NCBI GenBank assembly: GCA_003574895.1
Contig: PJFB01000010.1
Coordinates: forward strand, 119,667 to 183,666
Direction: 5' to 3'
Length of the DNA stretch: 64,000 nt
From: Geobacter sp.
GTDB taxonomy: Bacteria; Desulfobacterota; Desulfuromonadia; Geobacterales; Pseudopelobacteraceae
The notes under the pieces were generated by a model. It was not told the DNA's origin, did not search any database, and saw only the letters and a list, made by a program, of their open reading frames with translations. A program made the translations under genes and the position numbers. Shown here one piece after another: positions 60,610-64,000 of the stretch. Position 1 is the first letter of the stretch. Every line of letters starts with the position of its first letter.

Positions 60610-63600
60610 TTATTCAAGCATCTGGCGGACCCGCTCAAGAAAACGTTCAGTTGTGAAAGGTTTCTGCAGAAAGTTGATATTTTCTTCAAGCGTTCCTTTA
60701 TGGACGAACAGTTCATTGGTGTATCCGGACATGTAAAGGACCATGAGGCTGGGTATTGTGCCACAGATGGTCTCGTACAGCTCCTGGCCGTTCATTTCCG
60801 GCATGATGACATCGGTCACAAGAAGTTCGATGACGTCCCCATGCTGTATTGCCAATTCCTGGGCCACGGAGGGAAGCTCGGCCACGATCACCCGGTAGCC
60901 CGACGATTCCAGCAGCTCTACCGTCATGGTACGGACCATTTCATTGTCCTCGACCACCAGGATGGTACCGCCGACTCTAGTCATCGCTTTTGGGGCCTCC
61001 AACTGCGCGCCCTCTTCGGATACCTGGACCGGCCCCTTGGCCAGCGGCAGATAAATCCTGAAGACGGTTCCCTCTCCGATCCTGCTATTGACGGCGATAT
61101 AGCCTTCATGCTGCTTGACGATGCCGTAGACGGTTGCCAAGCCCAGCCCGGTGCCATGCCCGATCTGCTTGGTGGTGAAAAAAGGTTCGAAGATGTGGCT
61201 CAGGGTATCGTCGCCCATGCCGCACCCGCTGTCGCTGAATGCCAGTAACGCATAGGGGCCCGGCTGCATGCCCGGGTGTTGCCGGGCGTACTCGTTATCG
61301 ATGACCACGTGCCCGGTTTCCACAACGATCTTTCCGTTGCCTGCGATGGCATCCTGGGCATTGACCGCAAGATTGAGCAGGATCTGCTCCACTTGACCGC
61401 GGTCGGCCCAGATAACGACTCCCTTCGAAGCCGGCTGCATGTCTATGGCGATGTTTTCACGGATAGTACGGCGCAGGATATCGTGGAAGGTGGCGATAAT
61501 CTCGTTCAGATCCACGGCCTTCATGGTAAGCAACTGTTTGCGGCCAAAGCTGAGCAGTTGCTTGGTCAGGTCGCGGGCCTTATTGGCGGCGCTGATGATA
61601 CCCTTTGTTTTTTTTGTCAGCGGGTCTCCGTCCGGCAGTTTGCGCTGGATCATGTCGGCATAGATGAATATGGGCGTCAGGAGGTTGTTGAAATCGTGGG
61701 CAATCCCGCCTGCCAGCTGGCCGACGGCCTCGATCCTCTGTACATGGTGCAATTGGGCCTCAAGATGTTTCCGCTGTTCGTCGGACCGGCAGCGCCCGAT
61801 TGCTATGCTGGCCAGATTGGCCGCCGCCTCGATCAGTTTGATCTCTGGTGGTGCAGGGGAGTGCGGCTCGCGGTGATAGACGGCAAAGGTTCCCAACAGG
61901 TCCCCTTCCGCGGAGATCACCGGTTCGGACCAGCAGGAGCGTAACCCGACCTCACGCGCAGGTTTGAATCCTTTCCAGAATGGATGGTCCTCGATATCTT
62001 CCACCACCACCCGCTGCCGGCGATGGGCGGCAGTTCCGCATGAGCCGATACCTTCCGCGATCCGCAGCCCGTCAATGGCCTGGTTGTAAAAATCAGGCAG
62101 GCTGGGGGCGGCGCCATGGCGCAAGCGGTTTCCAGAATCATCAACCAGGAGCACTGAACATAGCGCTCCTTCGTAATCCTGTTCCACAAAGCTGACGATG
62201 TGCTGCAAAAGTTCGGTCAGGCTGCTGCCGGTGGCCATTTCTTCGAGGATGTGCAACCTGGCACGTTCACGAAGTTCGCCCCTCTTCCGTTCGCTGATAT
62301 CCCTGGCAATGCTTAGAATGAGCTGCTTGCCGTTGCTTTCTATTACCTGGGCGCTGATTTCGACCGGCAGGACAGAACCGTTCCTGGTGAGGTAGGCCGA
62401 TTCGAAGGTCTCCTTGCCGCGTTGCTGGAGATGCTTGATATTGGGATTGATGCGGGCCGCCAACTCTGCCGGCTTGATGTCGTGCAGCAATTTCCCGATC
62501 AGCTCTTCCTGGGCGTAGCCGGTGAGTTTGCAGAAGGAGTTATTGGCCTGCAGCAACCGTCCCTCGATATCCAACAGCAGGATGGCGTCGTTGGCGGCAT
62601 CGATCTGGGCCGCTTTGACGCGCACCTGTTCCTGTTGCTCGTGCAAAGAGTTCTGGGTTGCCAACAACCGGTCGAGATGGCGAAACAGAATCCTGGTCAG
62701 AACGATGATCATTAAGCATAGCCCCAGCGTCAGGCTGGATTGCATAATTGCCTTGCGGGACCAGGGCGCCAGTATGTCGTTTTTATTGAGCGAGACCACA
62801 GCCACCACAGGAAAGCGGGACAGGCGCTGATAGGAGACGATATGGGGAGACTTGTCCAGGGCGTTGGGGTCTTTTTCTACTTGAAAGGTGCCTGATGGGG
62901 AAACAGGTAGCTTTTCGCGAAACAATTTGGTCTTCCGGATGTCGGATTCATAGGCGTTTTCAATGTAAGGCTCAAAAACCAGGGGAAAGCCATCGGTGCG
63001 GATCAGTGCGATCCTGCCGTGTTGTCCCAGGCTGGCGGCACTGAAGAACCTTTTGAAATATTTGACTTCAAAGGCCACTGCCACCAGGCCCGAATACGTT
63101 TCGCCCGGCTTGTTGAGCGGCCTTATCAGGTTGAAGCGCCACCGTTTGACCAATCGGCTCATAACCGGCTTTGTGATGGAAAGATCGGCCTTGGGGTTGT
63201 TGAGGTAATAACGAAAATAATCGCGGTCAGCGACATTGATCTTTTTTGATGGGAAATCAATGGAATTGACGACCATGTTGCCATGCCTGTCAGCTACGAA
63301 TAAAGATCCAATCTGGGGCGAATCCGCTACCAAACGGCGCAGCTCCTGGAACAAATCCTCCTGTCTGAGCCGCTCCAGGCCTCCTTCCCGGCGTATGCTG
63401 TGCAGGACATCCTTCAAAACCCGATCGGATTCTCCAAAAGCGCTCTCGCTATGCTCCGCCAGTGCCCGGGCGTAGCCTTCGGTTTGCCGTTCGGCGGTGT
63501 TTATTATGGCCTGGCGTTCCGAAACGATGCCCCACGCTGAAATGCAGACAACTGCAGCAAGGAGAAGTCCTACAACAATCCTGATACGGGATTTGAATTT

Positions 63601-63633
63601 TGAGATTGTAGGCACGTATGCCGGCATGCTCAT
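60610..63633 (-). CDS. Hybrid histidine kinase (dCache-PAS-GAF-HisKA-HATPase-REC)
   Basis: 1007 residues. A membrane helix near 20-40, an extracytoplasmic double-Cache sensor (60-290; [24 protein letters not shown] is typical), a second helix near 300-320, a PAS domain (350-460), a GAF domain (460-610), HisKA with [13 protein letters not shown] (His near 646), HATPase ([22 protein letters not shown]) and a C-terminal receiver with Asp in LVTDVIMP near 940. dCache domains bind small organic molecules outside the cell. Two starts, ATG 63633 and ATG 63627, are equally possible. No response-regulator gene adjoins it. Confidence 0.9.
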   Translation of the reverse strand: MSMPAYVPTISKFKSRIRIVVGLLLAAVVCISAWGIVSERQAIINTAERQTEGYARALAEHSESAFGESDRVLKDVLHSIRREGGLERLRQEDLFQELRRLVADSPQIGSLFVADRHGNMVVNSIDFPSKKINVADRDYFRYYLNNPKADLSITKPVMSRLVKRWRFNLIRPLNKPGETYSGLVAVAFEVKYFKRFFSAASLGQHGRIALIRTDGFPLVFEPYIENAYESDIRKTKLFREKLPVSPSGTFQVEKDPNALDKSPHIVSYQRLSRFPVVAVVSLNKNDILAPWSRKAIMQSSLTLGLCLMIIVLTRILFRHLDRLLATQNSLHEQQEQVRVKAAQIDAANDAILLLDIEGRLLQANNSFCKLTGYAQEELIGKLLHDIKPAELAARINPNIKHLQQRGKETFESAYLTRNGSVLPVEISAQVIESNGKQLILSIARDISERKRGELRERARLHILEEMATGSSLTELLQHIVSFVEQDYEGALCSVLLVDDSGNRLRHGAAPSLPDFYNQAIDGLRIAEGIGSCGTAAHRRQRVVVEDIEDHPFWKGFKPAREVGLRSCWSEPVISAEGDLLGTFAVYHREPHSPAPPEIKLIEAAANLASIAIGRCRSDEQRKHLEAQLHHVQRIEAVGQLAGGIAHDFNNLLTPIFIYADMIQRKLPDGDPLTKKTKGIISAANKARDLTKQLLSFGRKQLLTMKAVDLNEIIATFHDILRRTIRENIAIDMQPASKGVVIWADRGQVEQILLNLAVNAQDAIAGNGKIVVETGHVVIDNEYARQHPGMQPGPYALLAFSDSGCGMGDDTLSHIFEPFFTTKQIGHGTGLGLATVYGIVKQHEGYIAVNSRIGEGTVFRIYLPLAKGPVQVSEEGAQLEAPKAMTRVGGTILVVEDNEMVRTMTVELLESSGYRVIVAELPSVAQELAIQHGDVIELLVTDVIMPEMNGQELYETICGTIPSLMVLYMSGYTNELFVHKGTLEENINFLQKPFTTERFLERVRQMLE

Positions 63634-63806
63634 TGTCCCAGTTTTGCAAAGTTATGCCGTTGCATGGCTGTAAATTTCATTTAAAACGATAATAAACCGA
63701 TCCTGAACACGTTTCCAGCGATAATATATCGGTTGCACATTATTATTGATTTAATTGGTGGGTTATCATGTCGATGATGGGGATTACATGTCTCTGGTGA
63801 CAAATT

Positions 63807-63841
63807 AAAAGCCCCTTGGCGTCTGCCGCGGGGCTTTTATT
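63807..63841 (-). terminator. Terminator of the gene entering from the right edge
   Basis: AAAAGCCCC pairs with GGGGCTTTT (63830-63838) around a 14-nt loop, flanked by T-runs on both strands. The 249-bp gap between the hybrid kinase start and the edge gene contains this hairpin and otherwise AT-rich sequence with no gene seen. Confidence 0.75.
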
Positions 63842-63882
63842 TCGGCGCTTTATCAAGTCGCCGAACGCTGTTGCTAAGGAAT

Positions 63883-64000
63883 TTATGCCTTTGTAGCTGC
63901 TTTTTCCGATTTTGCGGCAAATCCTTTTGCCATGCCGAAGAACATCAGGACAGCCGGGATTACCTGGGCTACTACTATCAGGGCGCAGAATCCGAGGAAT
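63883..64000 (-). CDS. C-terminus of a membrane protein (partial)
   Basis: Only the last 38-39 residues are visible: a membrane helix (FLGFCALIVVAQVIPAVLMF) followed by a short basic, alanine/lysine-rich cytoplasmic tail ending ATKA. The rest lies past base 64000. Too little to name. Confidence 0.6.
   Translation of the reverse strand, partial: FLGFCALIVVAQVIPAVLMFFGMAKGFAAKSEKAATKA

Overview
The window reads as chromosome of a Geobacter-like deltaproteobacterium (Desulfuromonadales/Geobacterales). The evidence is an sfrBA-type soluble NADPH oxidoreductase pair, a PEP-CTERM protein, many PAS/GAF/REC sensor kinases, sigma-54-type promoters, and intergenic palindromic repeats of the sort I associate with this group. 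Most of the window has moderately high GC and dense genes. The stretch from about 34.4 to 40.0 kb is clearly AT-richer and looks accessory.

Layout. 0-8 kb: the 5' part of an M29-like peptidase, sfrB-sfrA, a B12/radical-SAM protein with a 59-residue double-CxxC protein directly behind it, and a nitroreductase. 8.2-26.6 kb: a complete dcw (division and cell wall) cluster on the minus strand, in the order mraZ-rsmH-ftsL-ftsI-murE-murF-mraY-murD-ftsW-murG-murC-murB-ddl-ftsQ-ftsA-ftsZ. It has a clear sigma-70 promoter and a four-repeat MraZ operator at its head and a bidirectional terminator at its end. 26.7-30.3 kb: small conserved genes, RNase P RNA, a coiled-coil zinc-ribbon protein, a Nif3-family protein and a tRNA with a CAT anticodon, all on the minus strand. 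30.4-34.1 kb: a sensor without an output domain, the YlqF/RbgA GTPase, an RNase H-like protein and an L,D-transpeptidase.

34.1-40 kb is the accessory part. It holds a PEP-CTERM C-type-lectin-like protein behind a sigma-54 promoter and between two copies of a direct repeat, a DUF4424-like secreted protein whose leader is a compound hairpin, two unknown proteins, a small outer-membrane beta-barrel, a 98-residue protein, and three evenly spaced palindromes. 40-54.2 kb is rich in translation and tRNA functions: an EfpL/YeiP-type EF-P paralogue, QueF, a DHH-CBS-tRNA nucleotidyltransferase fusion, GluQ-RS and tRNA 2-selenouridine synthase. With rnpB and the tRNA gene, the window touches tRNA 5' processing, CCA addition and wobble-base modification. 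54.3-64 kb: a class II aldolase, PilZ, a GAF/MCP-like protein, an MFS transporter, a second and larger class II aldolase, and a dCache-PAS-GAF hybrid histidine kinase.

Most notable non-coding signals: (1) a 123-124-bp palindromic element in two copies, one filling the gap upstream of rnpB and one between ppnP and gluQ, with compensatory base changes in its stems; (2) a tandem pair of 78/77-bp palindromic units between queF and a MaoC gene; (3) three GTAAAG-N3-CTTTAC palindromes 67-68 bp apart; (4) a shared 15-bp GntR-like palindrome in front of sfrB and in front of the 98-residue gene; (5) sigma-54 promoters for the PEP-CTERM gene and for a small secreted protein. No transposase, prophage, CRISPR array or rRNA was seen. 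All calls come from reading the sequence and from recalled family knowledge; no database search was run.
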